Shown in pieces: positions 57,164 through 64,000 of a stretch of 64,000 nucleotides of DNA. A program made the position numbers and the translations under genes. Each line of letters opens with the position of its first letter. Within the stretch, counting starts at the first letter, position 1. The notes under the pieces were generated by a model, which was given only the letters and a program-made list of their open reading frames with translations, was not told the origin of the DNA and made no database searches. The stretch is from Encephalitozoon hellem ATCC 50504 (Eukaryota; Microsporidia; Unikaryonidae): NCBI RefSeq assembly GCF_000277815.2, contig NC_018468.1:1-64000 (forward strand). The letters are read 5' to 3'.

Positions 57164-58756
57164 ATGGATAGTGCTTTGATGTCAGACAAAAACCTTAAGA
57201 AGCCTTCGAAGCCGGCTTACTATGGGACGGCTGGATACAGGTCGAAAACCTCGGATTTGAACAACATATTGTGCAGGGCGTCTCTCATAGCTTACCTGAG
57301 ATCAACAACATTTGCAGGAAAGATTGTCGGGGTGATGATTACTGCAAGCCACAACCCTATTGAATACAACGGAATCAAGATCATCGATCACAATGGAGAC
57401 ATGCTGGATGAGGTGTGGGAGGAATACAGCGACAAGGTTGTGAACTGTGACGATGATAAGCTTCCCAGAGAGATGAAGAAGATCCTAAGGTCTTGCAGCA
57501 ACCAGAGTGAGCTGGGGGAAGGGGTGACAGCCCATGTGGTTCTTGGAAGGGATACTCGGGACAGTGGGAAGGATCTATGCGACAACATCAAGTCTGTTCT
57601 GAGTAAGTTGAATTGTGTAGTGGATGACTACGGGGTTGTGACCACGCCCGAACTCCATTTTCTTGTAAGAAGGTGCAATATGGAAAACAGGATAGTTGGC
57701 AAGGAGGAATACATAAAGAACATTACTCGTAACTTTTCCAAGCTACTTTCCATAACGAAGGGAAACCTTAAGATGATGATAGACACTGCAAATGGAGTTG
57801 CAGGAATGAAGATCAAGAAGATAGATGAAGTGCTTGAGGGGAGGCTGAACTATGAGATTCTGAACAGTCCCACAGGGGTTCTGAACTTGGACTGCGGTGC
57901 AGACTTTGTCAAGACAAAGAAGAGAGCGCCGAAGCTGGAGGTGTTTGAGTCTGGCAGGTTTTCATGCCCACCCAACGGGATCTGTGCTTCTTTTGATGGC
58001 GATGTAGATAGACTCATATTCTTTACAGGCTCAAAGGACATAGAGATATTTGACGGAGACTCCCAGGCAGTCTTCCTTGGCCTCTACATAAACTCTCTTT
58101 TGGAGAAGATAGGGTCGAAGCTTAGCGTTGGGGTTGTACTTTCCTACTATTCAAACAACGCTGCTGTCGATGCTCTTCCCTCCTCGTCGTTCAAGGTTGT
58201 GATGGCACAAACTGGGGTCAAGAACTTTGTAAGTGCAGCAAGAAACTTTGATGTTGGTGTGTACTTTGAGCCCAACGGACATGGGAGTGTTTGTTTTTCG
58301 CAGGCGTGCATAGATGAGATAGAAAGGGGAAGCAGTGAGCACCATACGATTCTCAAATGCCTAGTCAATCTATTTGACCCGTGCATTGGGGATGCACTTG
58401 CCAACTTCATGGTTTTCCGAGCACTCATGGTGAATGCAAGTGACCTCAGGAAGTTCAAGGAAAACCCAAGCAGGCTCCTGACTGTTAAGATTGTGGACAA
58501 GAACAGCATTAAGGTTGATCAAAAGAACCATGTCATCGAGCCAAAGGAGCTCCAGGACAAGATCGACATGGAGGCGCTGAATCTTGGGGGGAGGTCTTTT
58601 GTCAGGCCTTCTGGGACGGAGGATGTTGTAAGGGTATATGCCGAGTGTTCGACGGAAGCAGATGCAGATCTTCTCTGTCTTAAAGTTGCACAGCATGTTT
58701 ATGACATGTGCAATGGCGTTGGAGACCACCCTGAGATTGATTATACAAATAAATGA
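57164..58756 (+). CDS. AGM1: Phosphoacetylglucosamine mutase
   Basis: Converts GlcNAc-6-phosphate to GlcNAc-1-phosphate on the way to UDP-GlcNAc, the precursor of chitin in the endospore wall and of glycans. 530 residues, as in yeast Pcm1 (557). The phosphoserine motif TASHNP near residue 67, the metal loop FDGDVDRLIFF near 280, a substrate loop with EPNGHGS near 370 and the phosphate-binding RPSGTEDVVRVYAE near 485 are all intact. There is a second Met six codons into the frame. Confidence 0.96.
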   Translation: MDSALMSDKNLKKPSKPAYYGTAGYRSKTSDLNNILCRASLIAYLRSTTFAGKIVGVMITASHNPIEYNGIKIIDHNGDMLDEVWEEYSDKVVNCDDDKLPREMKKILRSCSNQSELGEGVTAHVVLGRDTRDSGKDLCDNIKSVLSKLNCVVDDYGVVTTPELHFLVRRCNMENRIVGKEEYIKNITRNFSKLLSITKGNLKMMIDTANGVAGMKIKKIDEVLEGRLNYEILNSPTGVLNLDCGADFVKTKKRAPKLEVFESGRFSCPPNGICASFDGDVDRLIFFTGSKDIEIFDGDSQAVFLGLYINSLLEKIGSKLSVGVVLSYYSNNAAVDALPSSSFKVVMAQTGVKNFVSAARNFDVGVYFEPNGHGSVCFSQACIDEIERGSSEHHTILKCLVNLFDPCIGDALANFMVFRALMVNASDLRKFKENPSRLLTVKIVDKNSIKVDQKNHVIEPKELQDKIDMEALNLGGRSFVRPSGTEDVVRVYAECSTEADADLLCLKVAQHVYDMCNGVGDHPEIDYTNK

Positions 58757-58877
58757 GGTCTTGGCTATGTGTTGTCCCCGATATTTGCTTTTTGCATTGC
58801 TCTTTTCGTAAAGATTGCAATGCTGCTGATAAGTAGGAGTCTTTTAAAGCATCTTGGTTGGAAGCCCTTTAGGGGCC

Positions 58878-60122
58878 ATGAAAAGCGAAGTCTCCCAGAC
58901 ATGGCCATATCCAATAGACATTGTAGAGTACTTTGGAGAGCTTCCCAGGCACTCGAAGGCACAGCTATATGGTGCACCCATATTTGCAGTATCCTTTCTT
59001 AAGATCTTTGACGAGAAGACTACAAGGTTTATATTTGACCTGGTGCTGAAGTCACATTCCATAAGCTCCTTAAGAGAGATAGAGGGGATCAAGGAGATCT
59101 TGAAGACTCTGCTACGGATTGAGATGATTGAAAAAAAAGGAGACAACATATACTTGGATGAGAGCCTGCGGAGATCACTGATGGAAGGGCTCTGCATACT
59201 CACGATGGAAAAGCACTACAAAAACACTGGAAAGGAATTAGAAATCGATGAGGAGGAAAGCAATAGAAAGTTTGAGGCTATTCTGAAGTCCATTGTCAAT
59301 AGAGAGTGCAGAATACAGGCATTTGGGATTGGGGAGGTTCTTATGTTTGGAGGTCTTCTTGGGAAAGACAGGAACATAACGAACAGAGGGTTCGAGTTTC
59401 TTCTGAAGACAAAGAAAGAACAGCTGTGGTGCCTTGTGCTCTTATCTTTGAAGTATTTTCTTGGGTCTGTGGACGAGGAGATCCATGCGCTTGAGGCATT
59501 ATTTGAATTGAGCACAAAGGCCGTTGGGATAGCATACCATCGAACTGACAGGATGGATGCGAGGCTGCTGAAGTATCTTGAAGCGTTGGGGATTCTAAAG
59601 CTTTATAAGGAAAGCCTTGCCATTGGAAAGTCCTTTGTGCAGCTATTTGAGGCGTCTGAGCGCAATAGAAGGGAGTTTATAATAGTTGAGACAAACAACA
59701 AGATATATGCATATACAAACTCCGAGTATGAGAAGTCTGTAATACACCTGTTTTGTAGTGTATCTGTCAACCTTCCAAATCTTATCAAGGGAAGCATAAC
59801 GGAGGAGAGTGTGAATGTTGCATTTGACAAGGGAATAACTGGAAAGCAGATAATACATTTCTTGGAAGCAAGTGTCAAGCCAGGAAGCCTTCCGCCTGCA
59901 ATCAGCAGCCAGATAATGATATGGGAGTCCAAAAGGAACAGAATATTCATGGCACCTGGGTACATCTACTCTAACTTCTTGAACCTGTCGGACTACCAAA
60001 GGGTGCTAGAGTTCTGTACCGAAAGGAGTTATCTGATAGAGTCTGATGTTGACAAGAGGATGATAGTTGTGAAGGTAGAAGGGCATGAGCTAGTCAAGGA
60101 ATTCATAAAGACTATTCTCTGA
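58878..60122 (+). CDS. TFB2: TFIIH subunit TFB2/p52
   Basis: 414 residues from the ATG at 58878; the frame starts earlier with TTG at 58854. Family blocks: YFGELPRHSKAQLY with PIFAVSFL near the start, IVETNNKIYAYTNSEYEKSV then LFCSVSVNLPNLIKGSITEE and GITGKQIIHFLE, PPAISSQIMIWESKRNRI and the basic C-terminus MIVVKVEGHELVKEF. The p52 subunit regulates the XPB helicase in transcription and excision repair. It is close to yeast Tfb2 (513) in order with shorter loops. Confidence 0.94.
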   Translation: MKSEVSQTWPYPIDIVEYFGELPRHSKAQLYGAPIFAVSFLKIFDEKTTRFIFDLVLKSHSISSLREIEGIKEILKTLLRIEMIEKKGDNIYLDESLRRSLMEGLCILTMEKHYKNTGKELEIDEEESNRKFEAILKSIVNRECRIQAFGIGEVLMFGGLLGKDRNITNRGFEFLLKTKKEQLWCLVLLSLKYFLGSVDEEIHALEALFELSTKAVGIAYHRTDRMDARLLKYLEALGILKLYKESLAIGKSFVQLFEASERNRREFIIVETNNKIYAYTNSEYEKSVIHLFCSVSVNLPNLIKGSITEESVNVAFDKGITGKQIIHFLEASVKPGSLPPAISSQIMIWESKRNRIFMAPGYIYSNFLNLSDYQRVLEFCTERSYLIESDVDKRMIVVKVEGHELVKEFIKTIL

Positions 60123-60179
60123 GGAGGGCAAAAGTTGCAAAGATATAGAAAAGCGATTGTTTTAATTAAAGTGGTGGAA

Positions 60180-60653
60180 TCATTGACCAATGGCATCTAT
60201 GAATTCTTTTACATCGAACGACACCTTACATCCAGCAGCAGCAAGAACTATTGCTTCCCTGTAGGGTGCTTTGTCACTTACATAGAAGATACCTCTGTCT
60301 TCCAGAAGAGGGCGATACTTCTCTTCAAGGGCTTTGGAATCAATCACCAAAGATCTTGTCTTGTATGTCCCGGTGCTTGTCTCGACCTCGAGGTGGTTCT
60401 CTCTCTTGGAGACATTCAGAATTTTCCCTTCCTTCACCTCGATCCCCATGTTTCTGGACTGTCTCTCTATCAAGTCCATAAGCTCGTTGGGGCCTTCGAC
60501 TTCCTTAACACCCACGATGCTTTTGAATCCGGAGAAGTCTTCCATGGACTCCTCACATGGCTTGATTATCATTGGAGACAGGTTAGCAGTATGTGTGTAT
60601 ATCCCGCACATGTATGCCCCTGGACCCTGGCCTAGAATCACGACATTTCTCAT
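60180..60653 (-). CDS. Thioredoxin-reductase-like FAD-domain protein without NADPH domain
   Basis: 157 residues. Residues 1-105 match the first half of the FAD domain of thioredoxin reductase: VVILGQGPGAYMCGIYTHTA (GxGxxG), then PNELMDLIERQSRNMGIEV. Residues 120-157 match the second half, where family members read GFFAAGDVQ..YRQAITxAGxGC: here GIFYVSDKAPYREAIVLAAAGC. The NADPH domain with the CxxC pair, normally inserted between these halves (about 125 residues), is missing. The Gly-Asp of the second FAD motif is Ser-Asp. It cannot be a normal reductase. A FAD-binding or degenerate regulatory role is possible. Confidence 0.8.
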   Translation of the reverse strand: MRNVVILGQGPGAYMCGIYTHTANLSPMIIKPCEESMEDFSGFKSIVGVKEVEGPNELMDLIERQSRNMGIEVKEGKILNVSKRENHLEVETSTGTYKTRSLVIDSKALEEKYRPLLEDRGIFYVSDKAPYREAIVLAAAGCKVSFDVKEFIDAIGQ

Positions 60654-60824
60654 TCTGAAGGGATTAAAATTTTGTAAATTACTTTGCCTTTGGTATCTGA
60701 AACAAGAAATATATCTAGATGATTGATGGGAATATCCTCAATTGCTATGATAAATTTGTTTTTATCTCTAAATAGGGAAATTCTCAATACATAGATCTTG
60801 TGTTTATCGATGCGGTGCACCCCA

Positions 60825-61250
60825 ATGTTCGAAAGTACAGATGATATAAGGTTATCTGATATATTGTTTGGGAGCGATGTGGATGCACACCACTGTAGCA
60901 AGACCTCTAAGAAGAAGGAGGAGGAGAAGAATATGTGGAAGAAAAATGTCAAGCATTACAAGATCCTCTCTGTCGACCAAATATCTGCACTGGAGGACTT
61001 CTTCATTAGTAAGCAGGTGCCGGTGACAAAAACAAATATAAAGCATGCATCAAAGGCACTTAAGATTCCGTACCAGAGATCTGTAAACTATCTTTACAAT
61101 AAATACAAGAAGGTTCAGGATAATGCCGAAGACTTCTACCACAGATGCATTCACGAGTTTAGCTTAATAATGCAAAATGTGGAAAGGTGCTGGGAGCTGT
61201 ACCTCAAAGGATGCCAGGCATACAATACTTCTCGAGACAGCAAGAATTAA
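60825..61250 (+). CDS. Divergent homeodomain-like protein
   Basis: 141 residues from the ATG at 60825, which follows CCCC by one base. A Lys-rich linker leads to a homeodomain-like block near residues 43-102: KILSVDQISALEDFFISKQV, then SKALKIPYQRSVNYLYNKYK as recognition helix. The pattern of helix 3 fits, but the usual Trp-Phe is replaced by Leu-Tyr. The C-terminal 45 residues are helical. Encephalitozoon has a small family of homeodomain proteins. Confidence in this call is moderate. Confidence 0.6.
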   Translation: MFESTDDIRLSDILFGSDVDAHHCSKTSKKKEEEKNMWKKNVKHYKILSVDQISALEDFFISKQVPVTKTNIKHASKALKIPYQRSVNYLYNKYKKVQDNAEDFYHRCIHEFSLIMQNVERCWELYLKGCQAYNTSRDSKN

Positions 61251-61337
61251 AGAGAAATGTATTTGTGTATAGATTATTAGGAGGCCTGAGGGAAAATTTT
61301 TGCTGTGAAAGCAGGGCAATTTTCGTCTCCCTAAAAG

Positions 61338-62627
61338 ATGAAAGATGTCTCAGAGATCATGAGGAAGCAGGCAACCCTTAACATAGGAACCATTGGGCAT
61401 GTTGCACATGGGAAATCCACCATTGTAAAGGCAATAAGTGGAATAAGCACAATAAAGTTCAAAGCAGAGCTTGAGCGCAACATCACTATAAAGCTAGGAT
61501 ATGCCAATGCCAAGATATACAAGTGTGATTCGAAGTGTGTCAGGCCTAACTGCTACCAATCTTTTGGAAGCTCAAGCCCAGATCAGCTTCCGTGTAAAAA
61601 GTGTGGAGGCACCTTGAAGCTTGTCAGGCATGTTTCTTTTGTAGACTGCCCTGGGCATGATGTTCTGATGGCAACGATGCTGAATGGGACTGCGATTATG
61701 GATTCTGTGCTGCTCCTGATAGCAGCCAACGAGCCTTGCCCGCAACCCCAGACCACGGAACACTTGTTTGCAGTGGAGATAATGGACCTCAAGAAGGTTC
61801 TAGTTGTACAGAATAAGATTGATCTTGTTTCGAGGGAGCAAGCTCTGGAGCAGCACGATCAGATCCAGAAGTTTCTAAAGACATCAAATGTCTCTGGCCC
61901 AGTGATCCCAACCGCAGCCCAGATCGGGGTGAACATCCCTGCTCTTCTGGACTTTATTGTCAACTACATTCCAGAGCCTTCCAGGGATTCTGCAGCACAT
62001 CCGAAAATGGTTGTCATCAGAAGCTTCGATGTCAACAGACCGGGAACCAAAGTGAGCGAGATGACCGGAGGTGTCATTGGAGGAAGCCTTGTCACTGGAA
62101 TGCTAAGGATTGGAGACAAGATCGAAATAAGGCCAGGGCTTGTGATGAAGAAGAACAACAAGTTTGTATGCAGGCCCTTTGTTTCTGAGATTGTTTCTCT
62201 GAAGGCAGAGAGCACTGATCTGGAGGAGGCCTATCCTGGAGGGCTGATAGGTGTCGGGACAACGATGGACCCCTCGTTTTGTAAGGCGGACAAGCTGGTT
62301 GGGCAGGTGATGGGGAAGCTGGGGTTTCTGCCGTCAATATTTTACAAAATAACTGTCGAGTACAGTCTCTTTCCAAAGACAACTGTGCAGGGGAATCACA
62401 AGCTGAAGGAAGGCGAGCATGTGCTGCTGAATATAGGAAGCACAACAACGGGAAGTGTGATAGTAAGCATGGGCGAGACAAGAGCAGAGTTTGATCTTGT
62501 GAAGCCTGCATGCTGTGAAGTTGGAGAGAGGATAGCAATATCAAGAAAGATCAACAATCACTGGAGGTTGATAGGACATGGGGAGATCAAGGACGGAATG
62601 TGTGTTGAGCCAGAATACAGTGTCTAA
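61338..62627 (+). CDS. GCD11: Translation initiation factor eIF2 gamma
   Basis: 429 residues. GTPase motifs: GHVAHGKST (G1), DCPGHD (G3), NKID (G4), PTAAQ (G5). The zinc-ribbon insert is present with Cys pairs in CDSKCVRPNC and CKKCGG. The methionyl-tRNA-binding beta domains follow with TGGVIGGSL and the C-terminal IGHGEIKDG. It delivers Met-tRNAi to the ribosome as part of eIF2. CCC is 6 bases before the ATG. The length is close to archaeal and reduced eukaryotic forms (yeast Gcd11 has 527 with an N-terminal extension). Confidence 0.97.
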   Translation: MKDVSEIMRKQATLNIGTIGHVAHGKSTIVKAISGISTIKFKAELERNITIKLGYANAKIYKCDSKCVRPNCYQSFGSSSPDQLPCKKCGGTLKLVRHVSFVDCPGHDVLMATMLNGTAIMDSVLLLIAANEPCPQPQTTEHLFAVEIMDLKKVLVVQNKIDLVSREQALEQHDQIQKFLKTSNVSGPVIPTAAQIGVNIPALLDFIVNYIPEPSRDSAAHPKMVVIRSFDVNRPGTKVSEMTGGVIGGSLVTGMLRIGDKIEIRPGLVMKKNNKFVCRPFVSEIVSLKAESTDLEEAYPGGLIGVGTTMDPSFCKADKLVGQVMGKLGFLPSIFYKITVEYSLFPKTTVQGNHKLKEGEHVLLNIGSTTTGSVIVSMGETRAEFDLVKPACCEVGERIAISRKINNHWRLIGHGEIKDGMCVEPEYSV

Positions 62628-62718
62628 TAGATGAGAAGTATTGAAGTCTTGAAGGAGTAAGAGGGGCTGTGGGAAATAAAGAGAAATGGTTTCTAAGGGC
62701 TTTAATTGCTATAGGCTG

Positions 62719-63522
62719 CTATCTCTGAAGGCATATCCTGTCTTCTGATCTGTCAAACACAACTATTCCTTTACTCAGTAGTCCATAGACTATTCTTAGA
62801 AGTGCTGTTCTGTCTATACCTAGAGCATTTCCCAGTTGGTCCAGCCCAACGGATTCCTCATGGATGAGATGCTGGCAAACAATTTTGTTGTATGAATCGG
62901 GCATGCTCCCAATCTCGTCAAGTATAAGCATTTTCTCAATGGTGTTGAGGTACTCTCTGCCTTCCTTAACATATGCAAGAGAGCTAGTGACTTCTTCGTC
63001 TGCGGGGCCCTCTCCTCTTAGAAATGCAAATATCCTATTGATGAGACTTGTGTGTGATCTTTCATACTCCATGTCATTAAACATCCTTCTAAGCTCATCG
63101 AGTTTGTGCCTTAGGTCACCTATGTCGTGGCGGTTGTACTTCTGCATTTCTTCATACTTCTGCTTCATGTTTGCCAGTTCCACCTCCAGGACGTCGCATT
63201 CTCTTTCGTACTCGTCATGAAGCGCCATTTCTTCCTGCTTCCTCCTTAGTTCGTCCAGTTCCGAGGAGACTGTTAGTCCGTATCTATTGTACTCTATGTT
63301 CAAGTTGTTCAGAACATCTATCAGGGCCATGTGGTCTCTAAGCATCCTCTCTTCTATTGTAGGAAACTCCATTTCTCTGTACATCTCGTTCAGATCATCT
63401 AAAGACCTTGGAGACATTGTCTTAGGAACCTCCAGCCCTGATGCAGTTTCCAATGAAGGGAATCTCCTCGCATCTGGAGTAGTTATCGAAGCCTCCTTTA
63501 CTATGTCTTCTGGGTTGCACAT
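62719..63522 (-). CDS. Hypothetical coiled-coil protein with winged-helix-like end
   Basis: 267 residues from the ATG at 63522, which follows CCCC by 2 bases; the frame extends to 63684 but would overlap the next gene. The first 45 residues are unstructured. Residues 55-155 are coiled coil with acidic and basic heptads. Residues 205-267 fold plausibly as a small winged helix (VGLDQLGNALGIDRTALLRI, then YGLLSKGIVVFDRSED). No family recognised; kinetochore or transcription-complex subunits have similar layouts. Confidence 0.75.
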   Translation of the reverse strand: MCNPEDIVKEASITTPDARRFPSLETASGLEVPKTMSPRSLDDLNEMYREMEFPTIEERMLRDHMALIDVLNNLNIEYNRYGLTVSSELDELRRKQEEMALHDEYERECDVLEVELANMKQKYEEMQKYNRHDIGDLRHKLDELRRMFNDMEYERSHTSLINRIFAFLRGEGPADEEVTSSLAYVKEGREYLNTIEKMLILDEIGSMPDSYNKIVCQHLIHEESVGLDQLGNALGIDRTALLRIVYGLLSKGIVVFDRSEDRICLQR

Positions 63523-63580
63523 CCGGGGATTGTTGCCCCAGGATTGTTCTGTTGACTTAAGCAAAAAATCCTGCAAACCT
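63523..63580. promoter_or_regulatory. 58-bp divergent promoter at the right edge
   Basis: Separates the minus-strand coiled-coil gene (ATG 63522) from the plus-strand thioredoxin-like gene (ATG 63581). CCCC (on the minus strand) is next to the first, and CC precedes the second. Confidence 0.4.
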
Positions 63581-64000
63581 ATGCCTTCTGGCTGCGAAGA
63601 CGATGGATTTCCATGTGATGACGAGGCTTTTATGAGGTACAGGGAGAAGAGGATCCAGGAGCTGTGCGGAGGGATAGAGGACATTACGAGCGAGAGGGAG
63701 CTGATTGAAAAGACGAAGTCTCTGAAGATGATAGTCCATTTCTACAAGCAAGAGTTTAACCGGTGCAAGATAATGGATAGAAGACTAGAGGGGGTGAGAG
63801 AATTCTTTCCGGGGATCAGATTCTACAGAGTAAATGCCGAGATATGCCCAGTGGTGGCAAGGAAGCTTGAGATAAGAGTGCTGCCTTTTCTAGGATTTTT
63901 TAAGGACGGATACTTTGTGGACCAGATTGTTGGGTTTGAAAGGCTTGGAGACGAAGCGGAGCCCGAGGCTCTTAAGAAAAGGATCCAGGAGAGCAATATA
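63581..64000 (+). CDS. Thioredoxin-fold phosducin-like protein (TXNDC9/Plp1 type), partial
   Basis: The first 140 codons of a gene that runs off the window. The N-terminus has a helical start (DEAFMRYREKRIQEL), then a thioredoxin-like domain: KMIVHFYKQEFNRCKIMDRR with a single Cys, FRVNAE-like FYRVNAEIC, RKLEIRVLPFLGFFKDG with cis-Pro, IVGFERLGD. This is the TXNDC9/Plp1 pattern, where ...RLGxxDxF follows. These proteins assist CCT folding of actin and tubulin. It was identified by direct translation from the ATG at 63581. The end is outside the window. Confidence 0.85.
   Translation, partial: MPSGCEDDGFPCDDEAFMRYREKRIQELCGGIEDITSERELIEKTKSLKMIVHFYKQEFNRCKIMDRRLEGVREFFPGIRFYRVNAEICPVVARKLEIRVLPFLGFFKDGYFVDQIVGFERLGDEAEPEALKKRIQESNI

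Overview
The window is a nuclear chromosome end from a microsporidian, almost certainly an Encephalitozoon species. The evidence is a prokaryote-sized rRNA unit (SSU of about 1.3 kb, LSU of about 2.45 kb, no separate 5.8S), intron-free genes packed 20 to 300 bp apart, and strongly reduced eukaryotic proteins (actin, Polo kinase, eIF2 gamma, CHD1, Rad4/XPC, TFIIH p52, Mediator, Elongator). Many start codons lie a few bases after a CCC or GGG triplet, a promoter signature known in this genus, and I used it to choose starts. Gene content and order (M1 aminopeptidase, DHFR, TS, SHMT, ABC transporter, aldolase, uL2, actin) resemble, from memory, E. cuniculi chromosome I. I cannot fix the species without a search.

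Layout. Positions 1-284: G-depleted spacer beyond the rDNA. About 285-4093: one rRNA unit on the minus strand (SSU 5' end near 4093, ITS near 2734-2778, LSU 3' end near 285). 4140-5940: subtelomeric zone with two small minus-strand genes abutting the rDNA, a gene-poor stretch and a small secreted-protein gene. 5941-14020: GC-rich block with an M1 aminopeptidase diverging from DHFR, then TS, SHMT, an ATM1-type ABC transporter and a NAP/SET histone chaperone. 14223-64000: ordinary core gene field of lower GC, with one tRNA-Gly near 30.7 kb and a thioredoxin-like gene running off the right edge.

How the genes work together. DHFR, TS and SHMT form a complete thymidylate cycle. Ribosome production is heavily represented: uL2, MPP10 (apparently split into two genes), BRX1, EMG1/NEP1, JJJ1, zuotin and RPAC1. 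Transcription and RNA processing: CHD1, forkhead, a divergent homeodomain protein, MED6 (frame-broken here), CNOT9, CPSF30, a CID protein, PABPN1-like, SmD1, Elp2. The mitosomal iron-sulfur pathway has two components (ISU1 and the ATM1-type transporter). Cell division and cytoskeleton: Polo kinase, actin, LC8, and a coiled-coil protein with a CM1-like gamma-tubulin-tethering motif. Membrane and secretion: GRASP, a Bet1-like SNARE, two BAR-type proteins, a choline-transporter-like protein, phosphoacetylglucosamine mutase for chitin precursors, and four small secreted proteins that are candidates for host or spore-wall contact. DNA repair: Rad4/XPC and TFIIH p52.

The items most worth a second look are the split MPP10, a thioredoxin-reductase-like protein without its NADPH/CxxC domain, an Arf-like protein that has lost its nucleotide-binding motifs, the MED6 frameshift, the CM1 protein, and repeats shared by the two sides of the rDNA unit.
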